Under the pieces are notes generated by a model. The model did not search any database. It saw nothing but the letters and a program-made list of their open reading frames with translations, and was not told where the DNA came from. Positions 15,134 through 22,183 of a stretch of DNA of 32,839 bases are shown here, piece by piece. The stretch is from assembly GCA_013815395.1 (NCBI GenBank), contig JACDGH010000003.1:1-32839 (forward strand). Direction: 5' to 3'. Numbering within the stretch: the first letter of the stretch is position 1; each line of letters opens with the position of its first letter. Origin of the DNA: Parachlamydiaceae bacterium. GTDB lineage: Bacteria; Chlamydiota; Chlamydiia; Chlamydiales; Parachlamydiaceae. A program made the position numbers and the translations under genes.

Positions 15134-15850
15134 ATGTCAATGAAATACTCCGTTGTCATTCCATTAAAGAACGAAGAAGGGAATATTGTCGAATTAATCG
15201 ATGAGTTAGAGCCAGTAATGCATGCCTTGAATTTACCTTGGGAACTGATTTGTATCGATGATGGCTCTACTGACGAAACTTCGGCAATTCTTACGGATTT
15301 GTCAAAAATCAAGCCTTATTTGCGCACCATCTCCTTCGATCGCAATTATGGTCAATCGAGCGCCTTTGATGCTGGGTTTAAACATGCTAAAGGGGAATGG
15401 TTAATCTCTTTGGATGGCGATCGACAAAATGATCCTGCGGACATCCCAAAACTCATTGCAGCTGCAGCTGAAAGCGATCTTGTTTGCGGTCATCGCGTTA
15501 ATAGGCGTGATCCATGGCATAAGAAAATCACTTCGCGTTTAGCAAACTTTATAAGAAGTCGACTATGCCGCGATGAGGTGCATGATACAGGCTGTTCACT
15601 AAAAATCTATAGAACCTCCTGCGTTCGTCAAATCAAAATGTTTCATGGGATGCATCGTTTCTTGCCAGCACTTTTCAAGATTGAGGGTTTTCGCGTGAGC
15701 GAAGTTGCTGTAAATCACCGCGAAAGAGTTAAAGGAAAAACAAAATACAATTTTTTCAATCGTTCGTTTAACACTATCGCCGATTTATTAGCGGTTCGTT
15801 GGATGTGGAAGAGGCGATTAGTTTATCGCATTCATAAAGAGCTTCCATGA
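15134..15850 (+). CDS. Family 2 glycosyltransferase, dolichol/undecaprenyl-phosphate sugar transferase type
   Basis: 238 aa. The GT-A domain shows VVIPLKNEEGN, the nucleotide-binding CIDDGSTDET, and the metal-binding SLDGDRQNDPADI, close to the LDADLQDPPE of polyprenyl-phosphate mannose/glucose transferases (DPM1, ArnC, GtrB). No C-terminal membrane helices of the GtrB kind, so a DPM1-like soluble or peripheral form acting at the cytoplasmic face. The stop overlaps the next gene's start by four bases (ATGA), so translation is coupled. With the LAB_N-type membrane protein it likely modifies lipid A or another envelope glycan; substrate unknown. Confidence 0.85.
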   Translation: MSMKYSVVIPLKNEEGNIVELIDELEPVMHALNLPWELICIDDGSTDETSAILTDLSKIKPYLRTISFDRNYGQSSAFDAGFKHAKGEWLISLDGDRQNDPADIPKLIAAAAESDLVCGHRVNRRDPWHKKITSRLANFIRSRLCRDEVHDTGCSLKIYRTSCVRQIKMFHGMHRFLPALFKIEGFRVSEVAVNHRERVKGKTKYNFFNRSFNTIADLLAVRWMWKRRLVYRIHKELP

Positions 15851-16542
15851 CTGAACAATTGCGCGAGATCCTTTACCCTCTAGGATTTCTATCCTCTTTA
15901 GCTTTCAGTGCAAGAATGTTGCTTCAATGGCTTAAAAGTGAAGCAAAGGGTGAAAGCCTTGTGACCCCCGCTTTTTGGAAACTATCGCTTTGCGGAAATC
16001 TTTTATTGCTCACGCATGCTTTCATTCAAGCTCAATTTCATGTATGTTTAGTACAAGCTTGCAACGCAGTAATTTCTTGGCGTAATCTGAATTTAATGCA
16101 GCCTCCACTAAAACAAACCACTTTCTTGCATACCGTTATTCTATTATTAGTTGCTATCGCAACAATTTTTTGCGGATTTTTATTGCAAACATTTTTCTTT
16201 CCAGATGGCTTTGAGTGGTTCAGAATCCCTGCCACCCCTTGGCAATTGAATGCAGATAAACAGGTTTCATTTTTTTGGCACATCTTAGGTTTATTTGGAC
16301 TATTTCTATTTAGCGGTCGCTTTTGGCTGCAGTGGTGGTTTGCTGAAAAATATAAACAAAGTTATCTCGGCAGTTCCTTTTGGTGGTGTAGTCTGGCTGG
16401 AGAGAGCCTTTGCCTGATTTATTTTTTCAGGATCGGAGACCCAGTGAATTTTATCGGACCTGCTTTTGGATTGATTCCCTACTTACGCAATCTCATGCTT
16501 TTATCTAGACAACGCAAGCAATCATCACAGGAAACCTTATGA
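15847..16542 (+). CDS. Integral membrane protein with two lipid-A-disaccharide-synthase N-terminal (LAB_N) domains
   Basis: 231 aa, about six membrane segments. Two related units are seen: LGFLSSLAFSARMLLQWLKSE with FWKLSLCGNLLLL in the first, and LGLFGLFLFSGRFWLQWWFAEK with FWWCSLAGESLCLIYF in the second, each matching the F.aRf.vQWl.SE ... FW..SL.G pattern of LAB_N. In Chlamydia this domain is fused to the front of LpxB, whereas here it is a separate gene overlapping GT2 upstream and lpxB downstream by four bases each. The fold is thought to be PQ-loop/MtN3-like, consistent with lipid or sugar-lipid handling. The precise function is not established. Confidence 0.85.
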   Translation: MTEQLREILYPLGFLSSLAFSARMLLQWLKSEAKGESLVTPAFWKLSLCGNLLLLTHAFIQAQFHVCLVQACNAVISWRNLNLMQPPLKQTTFLHTVILLLVAIATIFCGFLLQTFFFPDGFEWFRIPATPWQLNADKQVSFFWHILGLFGLFLFSGRFWLQWWFAEKYKQSYLGSSFWWCSLAGESLCLIYFFRIGDPVNFIGPAFGLIPYLRNLMLLSRQRKQSSQETL

Positions 16543-17717
16543 TTCACGAGGATATTAACGAGCGGATATTTATTTTTGCTGGGGAACAGAGTGGCGACCT
16601 GCATGGAAGTCACCTTATTAAGGTTCTGAAAGATCGCAACCCGACCTTGCTCATTGAAGGTGTTTGTGGTCAGCATATGCGCGCTTTAGATGTTCACACC
16701 TTTTTAAATATGGAAGAGTTCGAAGTCATGGGACTTACCGATGTCCTTTTGGCTCTTCCTCAATTGTATAAAAATTTTTACAAAATTAAAGACCAAATTT
16801 TGAAGACTGCCCCAGATGCAGTTGTGCTAATTGATTATCCTGGATTTAATTTACGCCTTGCAAAAGCCCTTCGAAAACATGGTTACCAAGGAAAAATTGT
16901 GCAGTATGTCTCTCCTTCAGTTTGGGCATGGGGACAACATCGCATTCAGAGCATGGAGAATACGCTTGATCTATTAATGATCATCTATCCCTTTGAATCA
17001 GCCTATTTTGAAGATACTACTCTTAAAACCACTTACGTGGGTAATCCTATCCAGGAATATATACGCAATTATGCCTATGACGATGCATGGCAGCATAAGC
17101 TTGGAATTCCATCCACCACGAATTTAATCGCCCTATTTCCTGGCAGCCGTGCTAGTGAAATTAAACGCAATTTCCCTATCTTATTAGAAACGGCGCAGCG
17201 CTTAAGCAAAACCCAACCCAGCCTTCAATTTGCCATATCTTGTCCCAATGAAACCACCAAAGACCTTCTTAGCCTCCATTTAGCAGCAACACCTACCTCA
17301 TTTCAAAACAATGTTTTCCAAGTGCCAAAGCAATATACTTATGAGCTCATGCGCGATAGTCGTACAGCCATTGCAAAATCAGGCACGGTTATGCTTGAGT
17401 TAGCATTACACCACCGTCCCTCGATAGCCATTTACAAGCTAACCACATTAAATCGACTCTATGCTAAGCACATCTTGAAACTAAAATTACCTTATTACTG
17501 CATAGTAAATATCTTGGCAAATCACCAAGTCTTCCCAGAATTCATCGAAAAGGACTTAACGATTGATAGCCTCACTCAGCAGCTGCAAGTCCTTCATCAG
17601 GAAGGATTAGAAAGAACGCATTGCCTGGAAGCTTGTGTGAAATTACAACATATACTTGGAAAACACAATGCCAGCTCAATTGCGGCGGAATCAATTTTGG
17701 AAATATTGGCATGTTAA
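16539..17717 (+). CDS. lpxB: Lipid-A-disaccharide synthase
   Basis: 392 aa, the length of stand-alone LpxB. Conserved motifs in order: FAGEQSGDLHGS near the N-terminus, EVMGLTDVL, DYPGFNLRLAK, VSPSVWAWG, YVGNPI, LFPGSRASEI and AKSGTVMLELAL. It transfers glucosamine from UDP-2,3-diacylglucosamine to lipid X, forming the lipid A disaccharide at the inner membrane (GT19 family). ATG overlaps the LAB_N gene stop (ATGA) and its own stop overlaps the next start, so expression is tightly coupled with both neighbours. Confidence 0.96.
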   Translation: MIHEDINERIFIFAGEQSGDLHGSHLIKVLKDRNPTLLIEGVCGQHMRALDVHTFLNMEEFEVMGLTDVLLALPQLYKNFYKIKDQILKTAPDAVVLIDYPGFNLRLAKALRKHGYQGKIVQYVSPSVWAWGQHRIQSMENTLDLLMIIYPFESAYFEDTTLKTTYVGNPIQEYIRNYAYDDAWQHKLGIPSTTNLIALFPGSRASEIKRNFPILLETAQRLSKTQPSLQFAISCPNETTKDLLSLHLAATPTSFQNNVFQVPKQYTYELMRDSRTAIAKSGTVMLELALHHRPSIAIYKLTTLNRLYAKHILKLKLPYYCIVNILANHQVFPEFIEKDLTIDSLTQQLQVLHQEGLERTHCLEACVKLQHILGKHNASSIAAESILEILAC

Positions 17718-18388
17718 AATCCCTCTACGACACTGTTAAAAATAAGTGGTTGCCCCCTCTTTTTGCTTATTCAGCGAAAATTGTTATTCGCCTGCTTTTG
17801 CGCACATGCCGCTGTGAGGTGCAAGGGCTTGACCATTTTGTAGAAACAGCGGCAAACTCCTCTTGTATTCTTATGTTATGGCATGACCGCTTGATTTTAG
17901 TTGGAGAAATTCTCAATCAATTTGCTCCCCAATTTATCTACACTGCTTTTATAAGTAACAGTCGCGATGGTAAACCTTTATCGCTCATGGCTCTAAGTTA
18001 TAAAGCCGGGCGTGTCTTACACGTCCCACATAATGCTCGGCGGAAAGCGCTTAAAGAAATGATTAATCACCTCAAAAGGAAGCAGGAAGTCATTATAATC
18101 ACTCCAGATGGACCTCGTGGACCTCGCTATGTGCTTAAACCTGGCGTCGTCATGGCAGCCAGGGAATCTTCGGCAAAGGTTATCCCTTTTTCTTGGGAAT
18201 CAGATCGCTTTTGGCAACTTGGTACCTGGGACCAATTACGCATCCCGAAGCCTTTCTCTAAAATAAAAATTATTTTCGGCGATCCTTTAACAGTTCCTAA
18301 GCAAAATCAACGAAAATTAGAAGATGAAGTGGCGAGTTTGCAATCTGCTCTTCAGAGAAGTTGCTCTTTAATAAGGGAAATGACTTGA
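17711..18388 (+). CDS. DUF374 lysophospholipid-acyltransferase-like protein
   Basis: 225 aa from ATG 17711, which overlaps the lpxB stop by seven bases; a longer frame back to 17621 lies inside lpxB and is not credible. Motifs: LMLWHDRLI (acyltransferase His-Asp), FISNSRDGKP, HNARRKALKEM, ITPDGPRGPR and a C-terminal WDQLRIPKPFSK with FGDPLTVP, all typical of DUF374 proteins of the LPLAT superfamily, frequently found beside lipid A or Kdo genes. A role in lipid A acylation is a reasonable inference from its place after lpxB. The 3' end overlaps the convergent plsX gene by 37 bases. Confidence 0.85.
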   Translation: MLKSLYDTVKNKWLPPLFAYSAKIVIRLLLRTCRCEVQGLDHFVETAANSSCILMLWHDRLILVGEILNQFAPQFIYTAFISNSRDGKPLSLMALSYKAGRVLHVPHNARRKALKEMINHLKRKQEVIIITPDGPRGPRYVLKPGVVMAARESSAKVIPFSWESDRFWQLGTWDQLRIPKPFSKIKIIFGDPLTVPKQNQRKLEDEVASLQSALQRSCSLIREMT

Positions 18389-19374
18389 CGATTGACAAGG
18401 TCCGCAGCACCAAGAATACTGCTAAGAAAGGCTTGCGGTGAGGAGCTGCCATGGGCTTTAATGACTATTCCATCCATCCCGCATATGATAGCTCCGGGAT
18501 ATTCAGCATAGTTAAATTGTTTTTGCAATTGATTTAAAGTGGCGGTAGTTGCTTCAGAGGTATCATCTTTAAATTTTTGTTGTAATATCTCGAGAATAAA
18601 GCTAGCGACCCCTTCTGTGGCCTTAAGGAGCACATTTCCAGAAAATCCATCCGTCACTAATACGTCGACTGTTCCATTAAAAACATCACGCCCTTCCACA
18701 TTTCCAGCAAAAAGCATGCGTGGAGGGAGACCTCTATTTTGTAACTCTTGACTTTGGCGTATTAATTCTGCATAGGCCTGGCAAACCTCTTTAGTGCCTT
18801 TTCCCGACTCAATCCCTATATTCAATAAACCAACCACAGGAATTTTAATGTCGTAAAGAGCACGTTGAAAGGCCACGCCTAAGTGAGCAAATTGAACGAG
18901 ATGATGGGCTTTACAGGCTACATTACCGCCTACATCTAGCACGGCAACAGCCCCTTTTGCGCTTGGCAAAAAAGCTAGCAAAGCAGCACGATAAGTTCCT
19001 GGAAGCTTTGGCAAGGATAGCGTGACGCCACCCACCAGGGCTCCTGAATTTCCACAAGAAACAAAAGCGTCGATCCGACCTCTTTTGAGCAGGCCTATAC
19101 CGACGACCATGGATGATCTCTTTTTGCGCCTAAAGGCACGCAAAGGCTCATCGGCCATAGCTATAGATTCTGCTACGCTACGAAATTCAATTTTTGCCGT
19201 GTACTCTTTAGATGCTGGAAGGCGGGAGACACGTGAAAACTGATTGACAATAGATTTTGTGGCAATAACCAAAAGGGAATGCGAAGCGTCAAGCTGTTTT
19301 GCTGCAAGCAAAACAGCTTCGAAAAGGACATGAGGGGGAGTATCTCCCCCCATTAAATCTATTCCTAAGCGCAA
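18352..19374 (-). CDS. plsX: Phosphate acyltransferase PlsX
   Basis: 340 aa. Begins MRLGIDLMGGDTPP, the family signature, and carries SGALVGG and VLLKATEGVASFI further on. It makes acyl-phosphate from acyl-ACP for phospholipid synthesis. The start is TTG 19374, with GAGGGG eight bases upstream; the ATG codon inside LMGGD is too late. It follows rpmF by 22 bases in the common yceD-rpmF-plsX order. Its 3' end overlaps the convergent acyltransferase gene, an arrangement that could allow transcriptional interference. Confidence 0.96.
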   Translation of the reverse strand: MRLGIDLMGGDTPPHVLFEAVLLAAKQLDASHSLLVIATKSIVNQFSRVSRLPASKEYTAKIEFRSVAESIAMADEPLRAFRRKKRSSMVVGIGLLKRGRIDAFVSCGNSGALVGGVTLSLPKLPGTYRAALLAFLPSAKGAVAVLDVGGNVACKAHHLVQFAHLGVAFQRALYDIKIPVVGLLNIGIESGKGTKEVCQAYAELIRQSQELQNRGLPPRMLFAGNVEGRDVFNGTVDVLVTDGFSGNVLLKATEGVASFILEILQQKFKDDTSEATTATLNQLQKQFNYAEYPGAIICGMDGIVIKAHGSSSPQAFLSSILGAADLVNRQVISLIKEQLL

Positions 19375-19396
19375 AAGCTGTACCCCTCAGTTAGAA

Positions 19397-19585
19397 TTAG
19401 CCCTGTGGCTGTAAGTGCCCTAGCACTACACGCTGACCATAGGAACCACATGCTTGGCAGATAGTATGTGGAAGGCATGGAGCTTCACAACTTGAGCACT
19501 TCACAATGCCTCTAGGTTTTTTAGCATGGTGTGAACGCTTACTGTTTTTTCGTGCATTTGAATGTCGACTACGTGGTACGGCCAT
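19397..19585 (-). CDS. rpmF: 50S ribosomal protein L32
   Basis: 62 aa. MAVPRSRHSNARKNSKRSHH at the N-terminus, then a zinc-ribbon with CSSCEAP and CQACGSYG (two CxxC pairs kept). Start at ATG 19585 with GAGGAG nine bases upstream. Between yceD and plsX as in many bacteria. Confidence 0.97.
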   Translation of the reverse strand: MAVPRSRHSNARKNSKRSHHAKKPRGIVKCSSCEAPCLPHTICQACGSYGQRVVLGHLQPQG

Positions 19586-19621
19586 TGTATTAACTCCTCA
19601 TCACTCAATTAATGTAAATTT

Positions 19622-19640
19622 TAAAGGGATGATCCCTTTA
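19622..19640 (-). promoter_or_regulatory. Perfect 9-bp palindrome over the yceD stop codon
   Basis: taaagggat-g-atcccttta; the stop codon of yceD (19638-19640) is part of it. In RNA this gives a compact hairpin between yceD and rpmF. No T-run follows, so a processing site or translational spacer is more likely than a terminator. Confidence 0.5.
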
Positions 19641-20129
19641 TTTAATTTGATCCAGGTCAAGATTGGCAAATGGACGATATCCATCGTCGTCGCCTTCCTT
19701 GGAATCCGGAGAACTTTCCGGCTTAAAATATTTCTGCAAAGTGCTGCGTTGTGGACATTTTCCTAGTTTGCATTCAGCCAAAATTGGCACATTCAAGAGG
19801 ATAATTTCGCGCAGGGTTTCCTGAAAATGAAATATTCCGCCTTTTATCTCTTCTAAGGGCACCGCGTGGTAGAATCCGCTGATTTCAATCGGCACTTTGA
19901 CAGGTTCATTACATATCGAACAAGGGATAATGCAATTTGTCTCAATGTCAAGATGCAACATCAGCATATCTTCAGCTAAATAAGCCTCTCCGTGCAGGTG
20001 GACGGGATCAACAAACTTAAGATCTTGCTCATTCACATCCAGGAATTCCGGAGTAAACTCTTCCGAAAGATTTTCCATCTCTCCGTCGCGCAGTTGATCG
20101 ATATAAATTTTAAAGTGGTCGTCATCCAT
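19638..20129 (-). CDS. yceD: DUF177 protein YceD
   Basis: 163 aa. The conserved core ETNCIIPCSICNEPVKVPI with its CxxC motif and the acidic C-terminal region (SSPDSKEGDDDG) are characteristic, as is the position directly ahead of rpmF. YceD homologues are linked to 23S rRNA maturation in other organisms and plants. First gene of the yceD-rpmF-plsX unit. The ATG at 20129 has no strong ribosome-binding site. Confidence 0.88.
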   Translation of the reverse strand: MDDDHFKIYIDQLRDGEMENLSEEFTPEFLDVNEQDLKFVDPVHLHGEAYLAEDMLMLHLDIETNCIIPCSICNEPVKVPIEISGFYHAVPLEEIKGGIFHFQETLREIILLNVPILAECKLGKCPQRSTLQKYFKPESSPDSKEGDDDGYRPFANLDLDQIK

Positions 20130-20344
20130 GATTGTACAGCATTTCTCTAAGTGAAATTCATTAAGCTAAAGCAAATAAGAGATAAGTGTACCGCTATAGT
20201 CCATTTTTATCCAGCATTTTTTTTCCAACCTAGTTGATCAATTTTAAGGAAAACATTAGCTAACTGAAATTTCCATATCTCAATAACACTAATTCACGCA
20301 ATGTGGAACAATAAAAGATTTTCTATAGAATGCTTTTTAGCAAA

Positions 20345-20451
20345 GCGCAGCGGGAGCTGCGCACTCCAAACGCTTTGCGTAGTAAAGGATCATTTATTAC
20401 AAACAATTTTTTACCACGCAACGCGTTTGCAGTGCGCAGCTCATGCTGCGC
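20345..20451. repeat. Long inverted repeat, 42-bp arms, 23-bp spacer
   Basis: Arm 20345-20386 (gcgcagcgggagctgcgcac...) and arm 20410-20451 are inverse copies with five mismatches. It is not the same family as the 521-710 element although both contain GC-rich agctgcgcac-like parts. It occupies most of the gap between yceD and the PP2C gene, starting 18 bases past the PP2C stop, so it could end that transcript. The rest of 20130-20468 shows only AT-rich DNA. Confidence 0.75.
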
Positions 20452-20468
20452 TTTTTTCATAACAGTAT

Positions 20469-21911
20469 TCAAGTTATTTCGATGGCAACAACTGATATAT
20501 TATCGCCAAATCCCCCTCCCATTTCCATCTTTGAATTTGTAATAAGATTTTGCGCTATAGCCTCAATGTTGTCTTCAGAACTCATAGCATTTAACATTTT
20601 CATTGGTGAAAGATAATCGATTACTCCATCACACATAAGAAATAGCCTGTCCCCTTCTTGAAGTTGAAATTGAGTAATTTTTGGTTTTTGTATAATCCCT
20701 CTTTTATTATGAGAAAAATTTAGATCACCCAATGCACGACTAACGTTTTGGAAATTTGTATTTCCCTCAGCTTTAATTCTCAAATCTTTGGGGTTAAGTT
20801 TATTTTTTTTTATTTCATTTGCGCTAATTTGAGGTGGGGGGTTAGATATAAAATGAAAAAGGAGTGAATTTTCATCCCCCGCAGCTCTTTGCGCATCTTT
20901 ACTACTTCCCCAATCGCGCACTGCGGAAAGAGGAATTAATTTAAATCCCTTCTGTGTCTTTCTGCAAACAATTGCCTCGCTATCACCAAGAGTGGCTGTG
21001 TAGACTTGATTTGTCGTTTTATCGATATATGAAATGACGGCTGTGCTTCCAGCTTTTGTATTAGGTAAATGTTGAATAATAACTGATTGCATTTTCAAAA
21101 AGGCTTGTTCAAATGCGACAAAAATATTTCCATTTGATATTTTAAGTTCTTCTGCAAAAATTTCTGGGAAATTTTTCTCAATAAGCTTTGCAACTTCAGA
21201 CCCCCCATGCCCATCAAGAATTGCAGCAAGAGTCCCTGTTTCTTGGTTATTAACTGTGATCATTTTTACGAATTCTGCATCCTCGTTTGTGGGGCGTCCT
21301 ATTCCAATATCAGATTTCAAAACGCAAGAAAGCGTGAGAGATTTTCGTTCAAAATCTTTGGTTTGGATTAATTCTTTTTGTTTTATAAACGCAAGTTTAT
21401 CTTCTTTTTTAGCATCATTAACATGTTCAACAATGGCTTTTGCTAAATTTCGTTGCATTGTTTTGCTTGCTGCATCTAAAATTGACCTCTTATTTAAAGA
21501 AAAAATTTTATTTTCAATTTTCTCACATTTAGTGGGGTCGATACCAAAATTTTTTAAAGCAGAAAGTATTTTTTGTGCTTTTGAGATATCAGTCGGATTT
21601 TCAATTTTTATAATATTTTTATTTAAAAATTCAAAAACATTTTTATTTGAAATAGAACCATTTTTATTGCCTATTAAAATTTCGCGAATTTCTTCAGATG
21701 CTTGGATACGATTAATTTTTGAATAAATTGAATCTTTGAGATTAGTCCAGATTCTTCCTATAAAAGAGTTAGTGAGTATTATTTCATTTGGATTTTTTAA
21801 CTTTTTTTGAACTTCACTTACCGTAAGTTTACTCATTATCGGAACACTAAACATAATTTTTTCTTCTAATAAAGCTTTATAAAATAGTTCAATATTAAAG
21901 TCATTAGCCAT
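20469..21911 (-). CDS. PP2C-type Ser/Thr phosphatase with an unrecognised N-terminal domain (candidate effector)
   Basis: 480 aa from ATG 21911, chosen over an upstream ATG because AAGGAG lies six bases before it and the promoter sits just upstream. Residues 1-190 have no recognisable domain and are helical and Lys/Ile/Asn-rich. Residues ~195-480 form a complete eukaryotic-like PP2C: RPTNED (206-211), DGHGG (233-237), GSTAV (288-292), GDS (309-311), SRALGD (391-396), CDGV (427-430), GDN (469-471). The metal-binding Asp residues are all kept, so it should be an active Mn/Mg phosphatase. SRALGD is more typical of eukaryotic PP2Cs than of the short bacterial regulators. Secretion into the host is inference. 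Confidence 0.85.
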   Translation of the reverse strand: MANDFNIELFYKALLEEKIMFSVPIMSKLTVSEVQKKLKNPNEIILTNSFIGRIWTNLKDSIYSKINRIQASEEIREILIGNKNGSISNKNVFEFLNKNIIKIENPTDISKAQKILSALKNFGIDPTKCEKIENKIFSLNKRSILDAASKTMQRNLAKAIVEHVNDAKKEDKLAFIKQKELIQTKDFERKSLTLSCVLKSDIGIGRPTNEDAEFVKMITVNNQETGTLAAILDGHGGSEVAKLIEKNFPEIFAEELKISNGNIFVAFEQAFLKMQSVIIQHLPNTKAGSTAVISYIDKTTNQVYTATLGDSEAIVCRKTQKGFKLIPLSAVRDWGSSKDAQRAAGDENSLLFHFISNPPPQISANEIKKNKLNPKDLRIKAEGNTNFQNVSRALGDLNFSHNKRGIIQKPKITQFQLQEGDRLFLMCDGVIDYLSPMKMLNAMSSEDNIEAIAQNLITNSKMEMGGGFGDNISVVAIEIT

Positions 21912-21933
21912 AATCACTCCTTTTATAGATTTT

Positions 21934-21962
21934 ATTATGTGCATAATATGTTTACAGGTCAA
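21934..21962 (-). promoter_or_regulatory. Promoter of the PP2C gene
   Basis: Minus strand TTGACC (21957-21962), 17-base spacer, CATAAT (21934-21939). The -10 is 22 bases from ATG 21911 with the ribosome-binding site between, so the untranslated leader is very short. Confidence 0.75.
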
Positions 21963-22092
21963 TATTTATTAGTTTAAAATTCGAAAACTGGTATTATCTG
22001 GTCACTAAATTAAAAGTTTGTTGGGGCTATATACACTGATTTATCAACCAAGCCCTTTAAGTTCATTTTAACATAGATTTTTATTTAAACAT

Positions 22093-22163
22093 TGTGGTAG
22101 CAGGAAATGCAGTACCAGAGTAGGTTTTTTGGCAGCTATTACCCTGCATTTTCTGCTATCACA
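22093..22163 (+). promoter_or_regulatory. 20-bp stem in the leader of the ABC transporter operon
   Basis: tgtggtagcaggaaatgcag (22093-22112) pairs with 22144-22163. The only two non-Watson-Crick positions are G-T, so in RNA transcribed from the plus strand all 20 pairs form. The loop is 31 bases and TTACTTTTT follows. It ends 20 bases before the ATG at 22184. Could be an attenuator or a stabilising leader hairpin. Confidence 0.6.
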
Positions 22164-22183
22164 TTACTTTTTAAGTCAGGAAT

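Noticed and set aside
17621..17710. Upstream extension of the DUF374 gene
   Set aside because: Lies wholly within lpxB and matches nothing in the family; ATG 17711 fits both the overlap and the usual N-terminus.
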